Shown: positions 41,643 through 54,439, counted from the first letter of the stretch. The stretch: DNA of 64,000 nt from Rostrohypoxylon terebratum (GCA_022497145.1 MU385882.1:62001-126000); one strand, 5' to 3'. Translations and numbers: made by a program. Notes: generated from the letters alone by a model not told the origin.

Positions 41643-42114
41643 TAGGGTCCCTTCCCTGTCGCCCTGACCGTCCTTGAATATACCAACATCCCTTGGATTC
41701 TTGAGGATAGATTTAGGTCTTTATCTTGTTATCCACAGATTCCAAGAAGTACATAATAATCGGGCTATTGCGGTGGTGAGGGTTTTGTCGAAGATGAATT
41801 GATGGAACGACATTATCCTTGATTATTATCGCCGGATCGGTAATTCATGAACTCGATTAGCATAATGTACATGGCTGCATTATACGTCAGATACCTTCAG
41901 CACAGTGTACCTAGAGTCACTGTCTAATAAATACGATGAATTCTTCATTTCAGTCGTGGGTTTATGCCTACGTCATTTAGCGACACCGGATGAGAAAGCT
42001 AGATTATATGCATTTGTGACCTACAAAACCTAGTATTTACCGTGACCTGTCCCGACCTATGACCCTCTTTCTGCGCTTACTGTCTACATAAACCGGTGAG
42101 TCAAGAATTTTTTT
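41643..42114. other. Intergenic, convergent 3' flanks
   Basis: 0.47 kb between the CorA-type gene (+) and the HET gene (-). Nothing further seen. Confidence 0.6.
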
Positions 42115-44608
42115 TCATACTATGATAACCTCCTTCTCTTCGCAGCCAGCAAAGCAGTCATTTAGCCTTCCCAGGTTCACTTCGTAACCATCTTCGGCCC
42201 GTACCCGCTCATCTCCTTTGATGTCTTTCCAAAACTCGATCTGGGCTACGCGATCATATGCACCCTTTCTCTTCTTCGAGGGCGCCAACAATAAACCACC
42301 AACCTCGACACGTCCAGTCTTGCCCTCCTCTATCTCCGAGAACTTTTCGCACCAAGCGCCAAGCTCGATGGCGATCAGGTTTTCCAACACCAATCTCGGC
42401 GAGTCCTCTTCAGCGTCCGAAGTAGCACTGCCTTTCCATCCGCCTAGGCCGCTAGAGAGCCTGTTCTTACCTATGAGTTTCCCTATATCGGCTACGGTGT
42501 CGTTTTCCCTGCCATGGAACTTATCCGCTACGTAGCGGATGAGGTCGCGTATGGGGTGCAGGACTCGGTAACCTTGGAAATACAAAGCGAAGCGACGTAG
42601 TCTGACGCAGAACCATCTACTCATGTCGGACGCTTTATATAGCCATTCCACCTCCCGCATGCGAGGGTTGACTTTGAGGAGCCAGGAGATGCGCTGCAGA
42701 ATGGGGATCTGCAATTTCACGGTAGCAACCCTACCGGATAACTTGATCGAGCCATCTCGGACTTGACCGAAGGGTTCCGCGGTGGCGAGCTCGCAGCTCA
42801 CGTCGAGGACTTTGGCGAGGGGGAGCAGACCGGACTCCCCAGGGCGCTTGCACGGAGACCACCATGTGATTGGTCCGGAGCCGGACGCCCAGGAAAAGGT
42901 GGGCGCCACATAGGGTTTGTCGCGGAAACGTCGGACGTTATAGGAGCGGCGCCATAGTAGCTCGCTTACGAGCTCGCCTGTCCACAGCCCTGCTACGTAA
43001 TTCCCGAACGCCTGCTTGGGCATCCGACCTGCCACACCCGCTAGCGCGGGCAGTCTGTCCGTTTTGTACGTGAAGTCAGTCGTCGCGTAATTCTCCGCCA
43101 TATCACGCCACGCCAGCCAAGCTTTGTTGCCGTTCAGGCCGTTGAGGATGTCTCCGGCGGAGCCCTCGTAGGGCTCTACTATAGTCGCGTATTCTGCGAA
43201 TCCTTCCTTGAACGATTTGTACGGGTATCTTCCTAAGGGAAGGGCGCCCTGTTGAGGTAGGAGCTCGTCGCATTCGCACTTCGTGCTCGCGAAGCACTCG
43301 AAGGAGATCTCTCCCGGGCGGAAGTGAATTATTCGGGAAGCTAGGAGTCGTTCTTGGTAACACCATCCTCTTCCCGTCAGCGCATCCGGGGTCACGTTTT
43401 CGTCGTTGTGGTTGAAATCTCCCCGCACTATGGTGGAGCATGTCTGCCCAGAGTCGTCTTGGTGCGAGATCTCGCGGAAGTGCTTACGCTCGAGGAAACA
43501 CCCATTGGCGGGAGATGGGTTGTTGGCGTCGATGTGTGCCGCTATGGTGAAATAGGACTGTCTGTAGATATTGCCCATCTGAACCGACTGTTCTTCCCAG
43601 TCCAGTTCGTCGTCTTGGATGATGCAAAGGGCATCAATCCATAGATATTGGACATCTAGCCACCTTGCTATCCGGACGGCGTCACGTAACGTAGGTGAGA
43701 GTTCGTCGAGATGAATGGTGGACCCCACCATATTCAACCTTTCGTGGGTCATCTTTAGCGGCTGCGAAAACTTCCAGGTATGGCTCAGTGTGATATATGG
43801 AGCTCGCCCGACAATATCCTCTTCTAAGAAGATGATATCCCCGTTCCTCTCATCCACATTTAAGAGCCTCTTGGGCATTCTCGCCGGGGTGAGTGGCCCG
43901 CAATGCGGGTGTCCGTCTGCGCATTGGCAGATCCATCTCTGCACAAAACGACGGTATTGGTCGTTCAAAACGTTTACTGGCGAGCATTCTAGACGGCCGA
44001 TGATGTCCCAAGGATTTGGTTTGCCTAGTAAGAAGCAGGTAGAGACGAGATGGTCAACCAACTGAAATGGGGGGAGGCGAAAATCGAGGACACCTACTTG
44101 CCAAAGCGAAAAGTTCGTAGGAGAGCACGGCGGTGCGTGTGACAGATCTGATCCCGCCGGTCCGCGTCGTGACGTTGACAAGCACCTTTTTCCCCGGCGA
44201 GAGGAAGGCGTGGAGGTAAAGTGAGTCGACCGCTTCTTTGAACGCTTGCTCGGAGCGCCTCTCGGGTTCAATCGCGTCGCTCGTCTTCCACGAGAAGAAC
44301 AATCCCATGAAGAGAATCTGGCATGCCTTGCAACCCTTCCGTCCCTGCTCCCAAACCTCTGACAACGGTTTGTCTATCTCGTAGAGGGGAGAATCGAAAG
44401 GAGGATCTGCCGGGAGCTCGCCATCTGCCTGGAGTTCAAAATCCGGCACCTTCACTCCCAAGGCAAATCCGAAGGGATCGGGCGAGAAAATTGTTTCGCT
44501 CTGTTTAGTCACGCGAGTTGCCAAGTCCGGGTCTAAGTCACGACAAACGGGACAAGGCTCGTCCTCTTCTCCATCACTCTCGCTCTCGCTGAAGTGTTTT
44601 TCGGACAT
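42115..44608 (-). CDS. HET-domain (heterokaryon incompatibility) protein
   Basis: Two exons, 44608-44098 and 44024-42115 (73-nt intron), 806 aa. HET domains mediate allorecognition-linked cell death after hyphal fusion, and many paralogues have unknown roles. The domain lies at about residues 245-395 with its three blocks: A-P-Y-I-T-L-S-H-T-W, then L-R-D-A-V-R-I-A-R-W-L-D-V-Q-Y-L-W-I-D-A-L-C-I-I-Q-D and W-E-E-Q-S-V-Q-M-G-N-I-Y, ending in G-R-G-W-C-Y-Q-E-R-L-L-A-S-R-I-I-H-F. The N-terminus has C-P-V-C-R-D-L-D-P and C-K-A-C, the Cys-pair pattern common upstream of such domains. A shorter 36-nt intron alternative at the same donor gives a stop, so I chose the acceptor at 44025. No partner domain (NACHT, ankyrin) is visible. 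Confidence 0.87.
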
Positions 44609-46092
44609 TCTGCCAACGGAATCTGAGCACGACTAAGGAACAAGGCAAGGTTGAATCAAAATTCTCATTTTTTTCCTATGGCATGATGAAGAATCATGTT
44701 TGTTTATAGCTAGCTAGCTAGCTAGGCACCTGACGACCTACCTAATTCTAGGCAAGTGCTGTAGCTCAGCCCAAGGAGGGGGAAGCAGACGATCAGAACG
44801 TGGATCAATCGACGTATGCCACCTAATCCGACTAGCTATAAAGGCCCATAAAACGCCACCTATCAAGAGCGTATTAGGCGCTGCCCACAGCGGCTTGCTG
44901 CATGAAGCTGTGGGCTTACAGCGCCCCTCTATCCACCAGTCCACCCAGACACCGAAAATTTTACCTCCGCTGCCTCCGTCAAAACGATAATGGGGATTCA
45001 TCACGATCGATCGACGATAATTCTCGTGTAGATGGGCCTGATCAGTTCAGAAAACACGCTCTATTGAGATATCCGAGGCTTTCGACCTTTCAAGGACATT
45101 CCTGTCAGTTATTGCAGGAAGTGCTGTGGATGAATTACAAGAGGCATGTCTCAATTATTCGAACTTGTTTGTCCGACGGAAATCCCATTCATGTAGGAAC
45201 TACCCAATTACGTGTCCGGCATTTTGCCAATCCCGTTGACCGGTATTCCATACGATTCGCCACGTCCGGAGTAATCAATAGCTCGAAAAGATTTACTTGA
45301 GACATGGGAAAATGTTGTTGTCGTCTGTGCGGCGAAAGTTGGAGGAAGTTTAAAGGCTGCTTCAAATTCCACGTCGCACTGCTATTGGCTATATCACATC
45401 GTCGCCAACCCCTATCTAGCTATGTGCTAGGAACAAGCTTACTTTGAAACCCCTTTCACACTATGTGCAGTCTTGACACTCCCGGGAAGCTAAAAAAGCG
45501 TTTTCTATTCTGACATTCAAAATTCCCGGTGTTCTCTTATTGGGCCGAATGCTTTGACTTCCACTATCCTCTCTATCTATCCTCGAATAGCAGGATAAAT
45601 GTGAGTCCTATGAAACCTACTATTGCTGTTATGTAAGCTACGGAAAATGAAGTGCTATGAGAATTCATTCGCACATCGTTGACACATGCGTAACCGATAC
45701 CCATCACGGAATCACAAGGGTCTTATATCTTTCTTCACTCACTTACGTTTGCCCAGCCCTCCCTCAAGACCTTCATTGCAGGCTTTATTTCGTTGCCAAG
45801 ATCTTACATGACGATGATGGCTGTCTTCATGCAACCCATACGAGACTCCCTTTACACTTGTAGCGGTGTTTCAATCATCTCGTCAGGCGAGTCAATAAGG
45901 GCATTCTTCATATCTAACAGCAGCAAGATGTGCTACCCCATGTCAGATGAAGGCGTCTTAAGAACCTCAAGAAGACCGCCAGGTGTGTTCTTGTACACTT
46001 TTTGCGTAATCCCGGCAGCTCATTATACGTCGATGCTCAATTATTCATTCCAATAATTCCCTTCCCGGCTTCCGCGTAGGAAGACAGTCAGT
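44609..46092. other. Intergenic between HET gene and GPI-protein gene
   Basis: 1.5 kb divergent region. Includes a short (TAGC)n repeat at about 44707-44725. No gene supported; the 132-codon frame at 44902-45300 shows no features. Confidence 0.5.
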
Positions 46093-48786
46093 ATGAGGCA
46101 CTTTCGTTGTAATTATTGGATTCCTATCCTCGTGTACCTAGCTGGCGTCTTTGCCAGCTTCCCTGGTAGGTTCAATGACGATGGATCAGAGAAAGCTAAA
46201 GACCGTGTTGTTACTCGGGATCCCGGGTTCACTGGACACCATGGCTTTGGGGATAAGGGAGGACCTAGGCCTATAACACCAGCTGGGAAGGGACAGGGTA
46301 GTTCTCATGGTTCACATGGAATCGACTCCATCGTCGCCACCATAAACTCAGCCGACGAGCAGGTCCACACCGTGAATCTTGCTATACAAAACATAAAAGC
46401 CGGAGGAACCATCGAGCACCTCGGCTCGACATTGAAATCATTAACGTCGACGATCAAGACGACCTCCAAGGCTATATCTAAAGCTAAGACATTCCGATCC
46501 GACGACGTCCAGTCTCTAAGGTTGGCCATACAACCTTTACACAAGTCCATTGGTTCGCTCGTCACCCAGCTAGTGAGAAAAAGGGATACGATAGCGGGGC
46601 TGTGTGGGTGTCGAGCCGTGCAGGGCGCTGTGAACCAGATACGAAGCTCGACTCGAGTCATGTTTGACGGCATCAAGACGCGCATAGCTTCTGATCATGG
46701 TATACATGGAAGAAACGGGTTCAGCGACCTACACTCCTTAGATTCGGGAATAGCTAGTTTCCTCAATCACGGATATGGTGCCTTCAGCTTCGGCAGTTGT
46801 AACGTAAGAAATCTCCCCCTCAAGATCTTAGCGCAACCTCTCTGCTTGTTCAAAGTTATACCATGTGCACAAGATGCCCCTTTTCCTATATAGAGTTATA
46901 TCAATATTCACTAACACCAGCTATATGTTAGGACTTCTCCGCACCGAGTTCATTGACATATGCAACCCCAGTAAGTCTAACATTCCAGTCTTCTAACAAC
47001 TCTGCTTATTTATGTCCATCTCACGTCTGAAAAGACATATTCTAATACCGTTTAACAGACGACTGTTGGCCCATCCAAAACCATAAGTGTCGGGGTGGGA
47101 ACAACGGCTACACCAAAGTCATCGGGTGGCAGTAAAAGCGGAGGCAGTGGTGGACATACACTCGGGTCAGTCACCACTACTGTTGGTACGACTCCGTACT
47201 CTTTGGGTTTTACTGACTAACACTGACATGAGCCGCTCTTCAGTCTCGGGAACACGGGTCACTAATACCTTCACAACTATAACTCCCACAGTCGTATCAA
47301 CGACCACATTTACAAGAACTACAATACCCTCCAGTACGTTCGTTACTACATACACAACGACGCTTAGCACAACATCTCCAAACTTCTTTTCGAGTTTTGG
47401 GTCGGGCTTTAGCTCGAGGTTTTCATCGCGCTTTAGATTCACTACAGCCAGTTTTGCCTCTTTTACGTATACATCGACATTCGTACGCACCTTCACAGGT
47501 GCTAGAAGAACCTTTTTGTCGACATGTACAACTACGGGAATTGACTATACGTTCATCACTTCTTTCCCACCGCGCAGTCGTACGGTTACGAAAACAAAAA
47601 CAAAAACTAGCAATGGTCCTACTATCGCTCGTACCATTACCTATGTTACCACTCCTACTGCCACACATACGCCTACGTCAAAGTCAAAATCAACGTCTAC
47701 TTTTACAACTTCGGCTAAGACCACGGCTACAACGCTTACATCCACAATAACATCATCTCCAACATCTAGTACCCTGGCGGCGACTACTAGAACTAGAACA
47801 TCGGCCCATACATCAACTTATACGAGCGCAGGAAGCACGTTTACATCTACATTCACAACGACTAAAACTAAAACATCGAAGAAGACAAGCACGAACACGT
47901 TGACCGAGACTAAAACTAGTACGTACACAAATATAGCCTCAGCGTTCACGTCCACCATTACAAGAACCCTGGGAGGGACGGCGATCGGACCTGTTACGAG
48001 CACCTTGACGTCTACCAGAACGAGCACGTACGCCGGTAAAGGTGGTACGCTAACTTCTACCTTTACGACAACCTTAACAAGCACATCGACATCGCCCGAG
48101 ACGAACACACTTACATCGACCGTCACAACAACGCTTACCAGTCCCGGGACGACGAAGACGTCCACCTTTACATCTACGGACACAACCACGGCGAGGCCGG
48201 CGAAAACGACGCTCGCGACGGTAACCACGTTCACGCATACGATCACGACGGCGCGAACGAGCGCCCTGGGCGGCTCGAAGACGACGCTTACGGCGACGTT
48301 GACGAAGAAGGTGACGTCGACCCTGACGCACACGTCGAAGAGCACATCGACATCGACATCGACATCAACGACAGCGGTGGGGGTGGGGGTTGGTGCGAGC
48401 GCGCTGGGCGCGGGCCCAGCCCCGCTCAACGGACTCACGGTCACGGTCACGCAGTTCGGCTTCGTGACCGTGTTCACGCTGGGCTCGTCGAGCAGGACCG
48501 TGACGGTGACGCGGACCGCGGATGGGAGCAACTTTGGTCCGCCTGGGGCCTCCACGGTTACGGTGACTAAGGAACCGAGTTCCACGGTGAGTTTACTGAT
48601 CCCTTGATTCCTTGATGATGAGACGTGGTGGTGCTGATTAGAGGATTGCAGACTACGAACGTGTTCCAGAGCCCGAGCACGCGTTCGAGCGCGTCTGGCA
48701 GAGACGCGTATAGACCTAGGTCTGGCGTGCTGCTGTTGTTGGGAAGGACTTTGGTGGTCGTCGGCGTCATCGGCTTATTGTTTTAG
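46093..48786 (+). CDS. GPI-anchored Thr-rich cell-surface protein with HsbA-like head
   Basis: Five exons, 46093-46803, 46932-46970, 47059-47185, 47244-48586 and 48652-48786, giving 784 aa. The N-terminus is a signal peptide (Y-W-I-P-I-L-V-Y-L-A-G-V-F-A-S). Residues of about 75-205 form a helical region resembling the hydrophobic-surface-binding HsbA domain (regular heptad-like hydrophobics, one Cys pair C-G-C). After a short Ser/Gly linker comes a stalk of about 400 residues almost purely Thr/Ser with alternating T-S-T, T-x-T and V/F, expected to be heavily O-mannosylated. The C-terminus (S-A-S-G-R-D-A-Y, then L-L-L-L-G-R-T-L-V-V-V-G-V-I-G-L-L-F) looks like a GPI-attachment signal. Codon GC rises steeply toward the 3' end of the stalk, from about 48000. 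Surface adhesion or wall role inferred. Confidence 0.72.
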
Positions 48787-50018
48787 GCCCCAGTACGGTG
48801 GGATTCATAGGGCTGCCTGAACTGGCAGCGTATCTCCTATGTGGAGTCTTAGGGGACTAGGATGGTTTTTTAGGAAGTTGAATTTTTATCTTGATTTCCG
48901 AGGATGGTTAAGTTTATAGATTACCATAATATGTACCGAGGTAGTTAGGTCGTTATCATTATAGTGGTTAGTGTTTGGGTTAGACTGATAATTTCGAATG
49001 CTTCTTTTCTTAGATCGATCGTCTTAAGGGATAAAACATGTTATGTTTTACAAGATTTAGACTTTCAATTTCAAAGAGAAATCCTTCTTATCTCTCGCAG
49101 TCGCTATCTCTAATTATTAGTAAGATGATTACATCAGGAAAAGCGAAACGAAAACGCGATTAGGTAATGAAGATGATTGTTATGTCATCTTGATGACTTA
49201 ACCTATACCAGGTTGCTTAATATCGACTAAAAAGGTATTGTACCTGAATCCAAGACATATGCGCTAAATGGGATGCTGACAGAAGTTCATTCAAGCTTTG
49301 TAGTTGACCAAAGATCGAAGCTAAAATCTTGGCAATTGGAGCCCGGACATTGTTTTCCTCTCACTTTTTTTTCCCTTACTTTTAAGCTTCTCCCTTAATG
49401 TCTCTCATTTACTACCTTCATCTACCTATCGTCTACCGACCGGAGTGAGAAAACACAATGAAAATCAAAAATAAAAATATGTCATAAATATGTTTCGAAT
49501 TTCCTACTCATCTCGGAAAGCTTGTGCCGTGTATGACGATGTATGACTCGAAGCAGTCAACAATGGATCCCTTGTTAGGAACCCCCCGCATCCAATGACA
49601 TCGTCGACCCTCTTCTGCTGATAAGTCATTGGGAGATTCCTGTTCAAGCTAGGTCGTCGCTACACTGAGCGGACGCATGCGGACCCCGGACCCCGGACGA
49701 ACACGATATTGCAGATAGGACAATTATCACCGCCAATGGCGTCAGCTTATTATCACAGCTCATTACCTGATATGGCTACAAATGGCAGGAGAGCAAGAAC
49801 AAGATCCTAGAAAATTCTTACCCTGGTAAGATTAATCCATGCCAGCTATCCGAGCGCCAAGATTATACCCCAATTGCACCCCAATTGCCCTTCTTAATGT
49901 CGTATCTCTGATTTTCTTCTGGAAGTCGAGAAGATCTTTTATGAGGCGCGACTCATCGCCCAATTCTTGTTTCCTCTTCTTTCCTCACGCGTCGTGAAAT
50001 CCGTCAATTGCCCTCGCG
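48787..50018. other. Intergenic upstream of carboxypeptidase
   Basis: 1.2 kb with the carboxypeptidase promoter near its right end. No gene, repeat or RNA recognised. Confidence 0.5.
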
Positions 50019-51743
50019 ATGTCTTCCTTCATGCGATCTCTGCTTCTCGCTGCGGCAGCAGGCCACAGCTTGGCTCAGTTCGTTGCCCCACCAACAACTC
50101 TGAAAGAGGCTATCGGCTACGCTGGAATTCCTGTCAGATACAAGGAAGTGCCGGCTGGGACTTGCGAGTTGGACCCCAATGTGAAGAGTTATTCGGGATA
50201 CGCCGACGTGGCGGAGGACCAACACATCTTCTGGTGGTTCTTTGAATCTCGCAACCAAGACCCGGCGGAGGCTCCCCTAACGGTCTGGATCAATGGAGGA
50301 CCAGGCTCGAGCTCCATGATCGGTCTTTTCGAGGAGCTTGGGCCTTGCGGAGTTGACTACTTCGGCAAGGTTTACAATAACCCGTACTCCTGGTCCAACG
50401 TGAGCAACATGCTCTTCATTGACCAGCCCACTCAAGTCGGTTTCTCTTACTCCAAGCCCGTCAACGCTTGGGTGTCTGCGGATGGTAGCATCGTATCCTT
50501 ACCCGATGCCACGTGCCCAGACTACGCCGAGGAAAGCTCGTGCGGCACTTACAGCTACCCGAACATCACCCTCACCGCGAACAGCACTACCAATGCCGCA
50601 CCTAACTTCTGGAAGACTCTGCAGGGCTTCATGGGTGCCTTCCCTCAGTATTCCAGAAGCGGATTTCACTTCGCGACAGAGAGTTACGGAGGACACTACG
50701 CGCCAGTGTTCAATGCGTACATCGAGGAACAGAACGAGAAGAAGATCCCTGGTGCGAAGGAGATTCAATTGGAGACTGTGCTGATAGGTAATGGATGGTA
50801 CGACCCGATCATACAGTATCAGGCGTACTACAACTTCACCGTCTTCCCCGGAAACACCTACGACTATGTCCCTTTCAACGCATCCATCGAGTCTCAGTTT
50901 TACAACAACCTGTACGGTCCTGGAAACTGCCTCGACAGGTTGAACGACTGCAAGGCCACCGGCTTGAACCAGGTCTGCAAGAACGCCGACAATTTCTGCG
51001 CGAACTTGGTCGAATCCGTTTACGACAATGTACTCGGCCGAGACGAGTATGACATGAGAGAACTAACCCCCGACCCATTCCCGTACGGTTTCTACACCGA
51101 CTACTTGAACTCGGGTGAGCTACAATCCGCAATCGGCGCGTTTATCAATTTCACCGGTAACAACGTCGTATACGAGGCTTTCGACAACACTGGTGACGAC
51201 TCTAGGGAGATGGGCACGATAGAGGACATCCGCTACCTGCTCTCCAAGGGCATCACTGTGGCCATATATGCCGGCGACGCTGATTACAACTGCAACTGGC
51301 TCGGAGGCGAAGCTGTGGCGGAAGAGATCGCAGCTCCCGGGTTCTCGAAGGCTGGATACGTCGACATAGTCACTAGCGACAACATCACACACGGCCAGGT
51401 AAAGCAGGCCGGCAAGTTCAGCTTCACGCGCATATACGAGAGCGGACACGAAGTGCCCTTCTACCAGCCCCTCGCCGCCCTCGAGTACTTCGAGAGGGCC
51501 ATCAAGGGCCACGACATCCAAACCGGAAGGGTTCCGGTCCACGAAAAGTACCTGACGAAGGGAACGCCGAAGAGCACGTACCGCCAAGGAAACGCGACGG
51601 TGCAGTGGGACGTGCTACCTGCTAACGCGACGTACGATACCACGACGAACCAGCCCGGCGGCACGTGGAAGGAGCAGGCGGTGCTCATGAAGCGAAGCAT
51701 GAAGAAGAGCTTCCGATCCCGTAGCGGACGTCGAGTGAGGTAG
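50019..51743 (+). CDS. Secreted serine carboxypeptidase, S1 type (peptidase family S10)
   Basis: Single exon, 574 aa, with an N-terminal signal peptide ending at A-A-G-H-S-L-A-Q. It removes C-terminal residues from peptides, typically outside the cell at acid pH. The oxyanion/substrate block is V-W-I-N-G-G-P-G-S-S-S-M. The catalytic triad is readable as S222 in T-E-S-Y-G-G-H-Y, D420 in Y-A-G-D-A-D-Y-N-C-N-W-L-G and H477 in E-S-G-H-E-V-P. The Thr in place of Gly before E-S-Y agrees, as I recall, with the fungal carboxypeptidase S1 group. Several N-x-T/S sites suggest N-glycosylation. The C-terminus ends in a basic R-S-M-K-K-S-F-R-S-R-S-G-R-R run, which may be trimmed. Confidence 0.92.
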   Translation: MSSFMRSLLLAAAAGHSLAQFVAPPTTLKEAIGYAGIPVRYKEVPAGTCELDPNVKSYSGYADVAEDQHIFWWFFESRNQDPAEAPLTVWINGGPGSSSMIGLFEELGPCGVDYFGKVYNNPYSWSNVSNMLFIDQPTQVGFSYSKPVNAWVSADGSIVSLPDATCPDYAEESSCGTYSYPNITLTANSTTNAAPNFWKTLQGFMGAFPQYSRSGFHFATESYGGHYAPVFNAYIEEQNEKKIPGAKEIQLETVLIGNGWYDPIIQYQAYYNFTVFPGNTYDYVPFNASIESQFYNNLYGPGNCLDRLNDCKATGLNQVCKNADNFCANLVESVYDNVLGRDEYDMRELTPDPFPYGFYTDYLNSGELQSAIGAFINFTGNNVVYEAFDNTGDDSREMGTIEDIRYLLSKGITVAIYAGDADYNCNWLGGEAVAEEIAAPGFSKAGYVDIVTSDNITHGQVKQAGKFSFTRIYESGHEVPFYQPLAALEYFERAIKGHDIQTGRVPVHEKYLTKGTPKSTYRQGNATVQWDVLPANATYDTTTNQPGGTWKEQAVLMKRSMKKSFRSRSGRRVR

Positions 51744-52095
51744 ATGAATATTCATCTACCGCATGACGCTATGTCAGCTTCGGAAGGGCTATTAATTCTT
51801 CGATCTATATAATTTCATGAATGAGTTAATGTCTGGAATAAATAATGAATATTATCAAATATCTTCTTCTATTTTGTTAGGTACTTCGTGACAGCAGTTC
51901 TATTACTTCTCTAGTGACAATCAAGTCCGTCGAATAGAGACAAACCCCTTGCCACAAGCTATATGCCTCTAAATCTGTAGTGTATCCTGGTTTTTGTATC
52001 CAACAAAGCCATTGCCTACTTATGTTCGGTATCCTCTTATCGTTATCCTCACTACCTTCATCCTCCCCCCTCTAACAACTCTCCAAATCGATCTC
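51744..52095. other. Intergenic, convergent 3' flanks
   Basis: 0.35 kb between the carboxypeptidase (+) and transporter (-) genes. Nothing recognised. Confidence 0.6.
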
Positions 52096-54439
52096 CTAAC
52101 CCCTCCACCCCCTCAAAGCCCTCCACACGCCCCTGGCGCCCTTGGCGATCTCCCTCCGGCCGTCGTAAAGCGGGTACACGGCGACGGCGAGGAAGGAGAA
52201 GAACTGCCAGGCGATGGCGACGGTGGTCCAGCCGCTGAAGAAGGGCTTCGTGAACACGTAGTCCCGGTACAGCGGCATGGGCCACGCGACGAAGGTCACC
52301 AGCACGACGAAGACGAAGAAGGCCCACGCGAGGCGGTACCATCGCTTTAGCTCGAGGAGCGTGGCGGCGGAGAAGGGGTGCTGGATTTCGGAAAGGGGGA
52401 TTGAGGGTTTGGTTTTGTGGCGGGATGTGGATGGAGGGGTGGTGGGAGATGGGACGGCGGCGGCGGCTTTGGAAACTTCTTCCTCAGAGGAGAATGCGGG
52501 GAGTTCGCAGGCGAGGAACACGGCTTCGGGGGGTGTGGGGTGCTTCTCGTCGTCGGTAGCGCCTTTCTTCTCCTCGTTTATCGACGACTCCTCCGACCCT
52601 TCGGACGCGTGAGGGTTGATCTGGAACTCGTCCGCGAGCTCGATGCGCAGAAACTCCCTCCAATCGAATTTATACGGGCGGTACCGCGAGATCAGGATCG
52701 AGTATATCGCCGGCGAGAAGAAAGACCCGCACGCGCCGTACAGCGCCGGAAGCCCCTGCTCCGTCGTCGTCAGGTTGACGGCCCCGTACAGCCTCTTCGC
52801 CGTGCTGAGCCAGATCGCGAGCCCCGTCGCGAAACCCAGGATCGGAGACGCGATGGCGGCTAGCTTCGTCTGGCCCGACCAGCACAGGGTGAAGGCGAGG
52901 GGTATGATGCCGCTGCACGACAGGATCGGGCGGAAGTACCCGATCCACGTCATATCAGCGCCCCCGTAGTTCAGCGCTAGGGATATACCCGTGATGAAGA
53001 TAGCATGCGCGACGACGGCCAGATGACTTACTTTCAACAGTCGCTTGTCGTCGGCCTTGGGGTTGATGTAGTTCTTGTACACGTCGAACGAGAGGATAGA
53101 GCTGACGGCGATCATGCTAGACGATACGGTCGAGGTCAGCGCCATGAACAGCAGCACGAAGAACGCCACGATGCCCTGGTCGCCGATCAGCGCTTTCACC
53201 GTATACGGCATCACGAGCCCCGCGTTAACCTCCGCGGTCGTGAATTCGCCTGGGTACGACGGGAAGATGGGCGTGTTGTGGATCGCGCGCGCCGTCAGCC
53301 CGATCACCGTGCCCAAACCCCACGGGATCCCGAAAATGGCGATCGCCGCGAGGTTGTACCCCGGCACCGTCGCGCTGACCTCGGACGCGAACGACTTTTG
53401 CCAGAATGCGGTGTCCATGACGACGAGGGCCAGGTTGCCAAATTTCAGGATCAGCCCCCAGATGATCGCGTCCCTGGACTTCATCGTTAGGAGGGACCCC
53501 TGGTAGTTCCCCGGGATGTAGTTCTCGGCCGCCGTAGCCATGACCTTATCGTAGAGACCGCTGAGACCGCCGACGGCTTCGTGGGTTAGGATGCTGAGGG
53601 TGAAATACATGATGAGGATCAGGGCGATAGTGGTGTGGAGGTAATCGGTAAGGAAGGTTGCCTTCAGGCCTCCTACTGCTGTATATAAAACCACTATCCG
53701 ACAGAGATTCTAGTCAGTGTCCATCCTTGCATATCGACACCCACACGAGGTTATGGTAGAACTATAACTTACCTCCAAGAGGAATAAGAATAGTCGCGGC
53801 AACGAAGTGCATGCCAGAAATCCCATAGATAAGCTGGGATCCCGTGAGGATCATGGAAGCGCACCCAAACACGTTGTTGCTTAAATTCAATATAATAAAC
53901 ACAACGTGCCCAATCCTCCCATACCGCATCTTTATGATTTCGAGCGAGGTATGAGCGTATGGTACCCGGATCTTGGCCAAGACCCCAAGTGCCGCCATCA
54001 GCGCGATCTGGAAACAGAGGCCTGTCGCCCACCACTATTATTCACGATCGTCAGTATCGCATTCTAATATATTCTCCTCCTTACAATCGCATTTCTTTCT
54101 CTCCGACACTCCCATAAGGACAAAAAGACGAATCGAACCCAGACTCACCAAAGGCACCGCCAGCCCAAACCGATAGCACATCGCGGCCGCGAACACCGTC
54201 TCATTGATCCACATCCAAGAGGAGAAGACAGCCGACGCCGTGAGCCCTATACCGACGGACCTATTCGCGACCATGAACATCTCCGACGTACCCGAGTCCT
54301 CGGACAGGTACGCCTTCTGGATCTTGATGGCCGCGAGGATGACGGCGCAGAACGCGACCCCGAGCCCGATCAGCAGCCCGTACCCCGTCGCCTGCGGCAC
54401 CAGCGTGATGCCGCGTAACCCGATCTCGAGTTGCGACAT
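52096..54439 (-). CDS. DUR3: Urea active transporter, DUR3 type (SSS family)
   Basis: Three exons, 54439-54149, 54034-53773 and 53693-52096 (introns 114 and 79 nt), 716 aa, the length usual for fungal Dur3. Plasma-membrane symporter of the sodium:solute family that takes up urea and, in yeast, polyamines. About fifteen hydrophobic segments are visible. Family motifs: F-M-V-A-N-R-S-V-G-I-G-L-T-A-S-A-V-F-S-S-W-M-W, V-V-L-Y-T-A-V-G-G-L-K-A-T-F-L-T-D-Y, M-D-T-A-F-W-Q-K-S-F-A-S and A-L-T-S-T-V-S-S-S-M-I-A-V-S-S-I. A long hydrophilic Glu/Ser/Lys-rich loop precedes the last two helices. A few GATA-type sites (55026-55031, 55241-55246) lie upstream, consistent with but not proof of nitrogen control. 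Confidence 0.9.

Noticed and set aside
44062..44097. 36-nt intron in the HET gene
   Set aside because: Joining at the first acceptor gives an immediate stop; the 73-nt intron keeps the frame into the HET domain.
47818..48585. 255-codon frame opposite the Thr-rich stalk
   Set aside because: Val/Asp-rich translation is what the complement of ACN/TCN repeats gives; no independent evidence.
50673..50690. Thr instead of Gly before the catalytic E-S-Y in the carboxypeptidase
   Set aside because: First looked like a catalytic-site change, but as I recall the fungal S1 subgroup carries this residue; the triad is otherwise complete.
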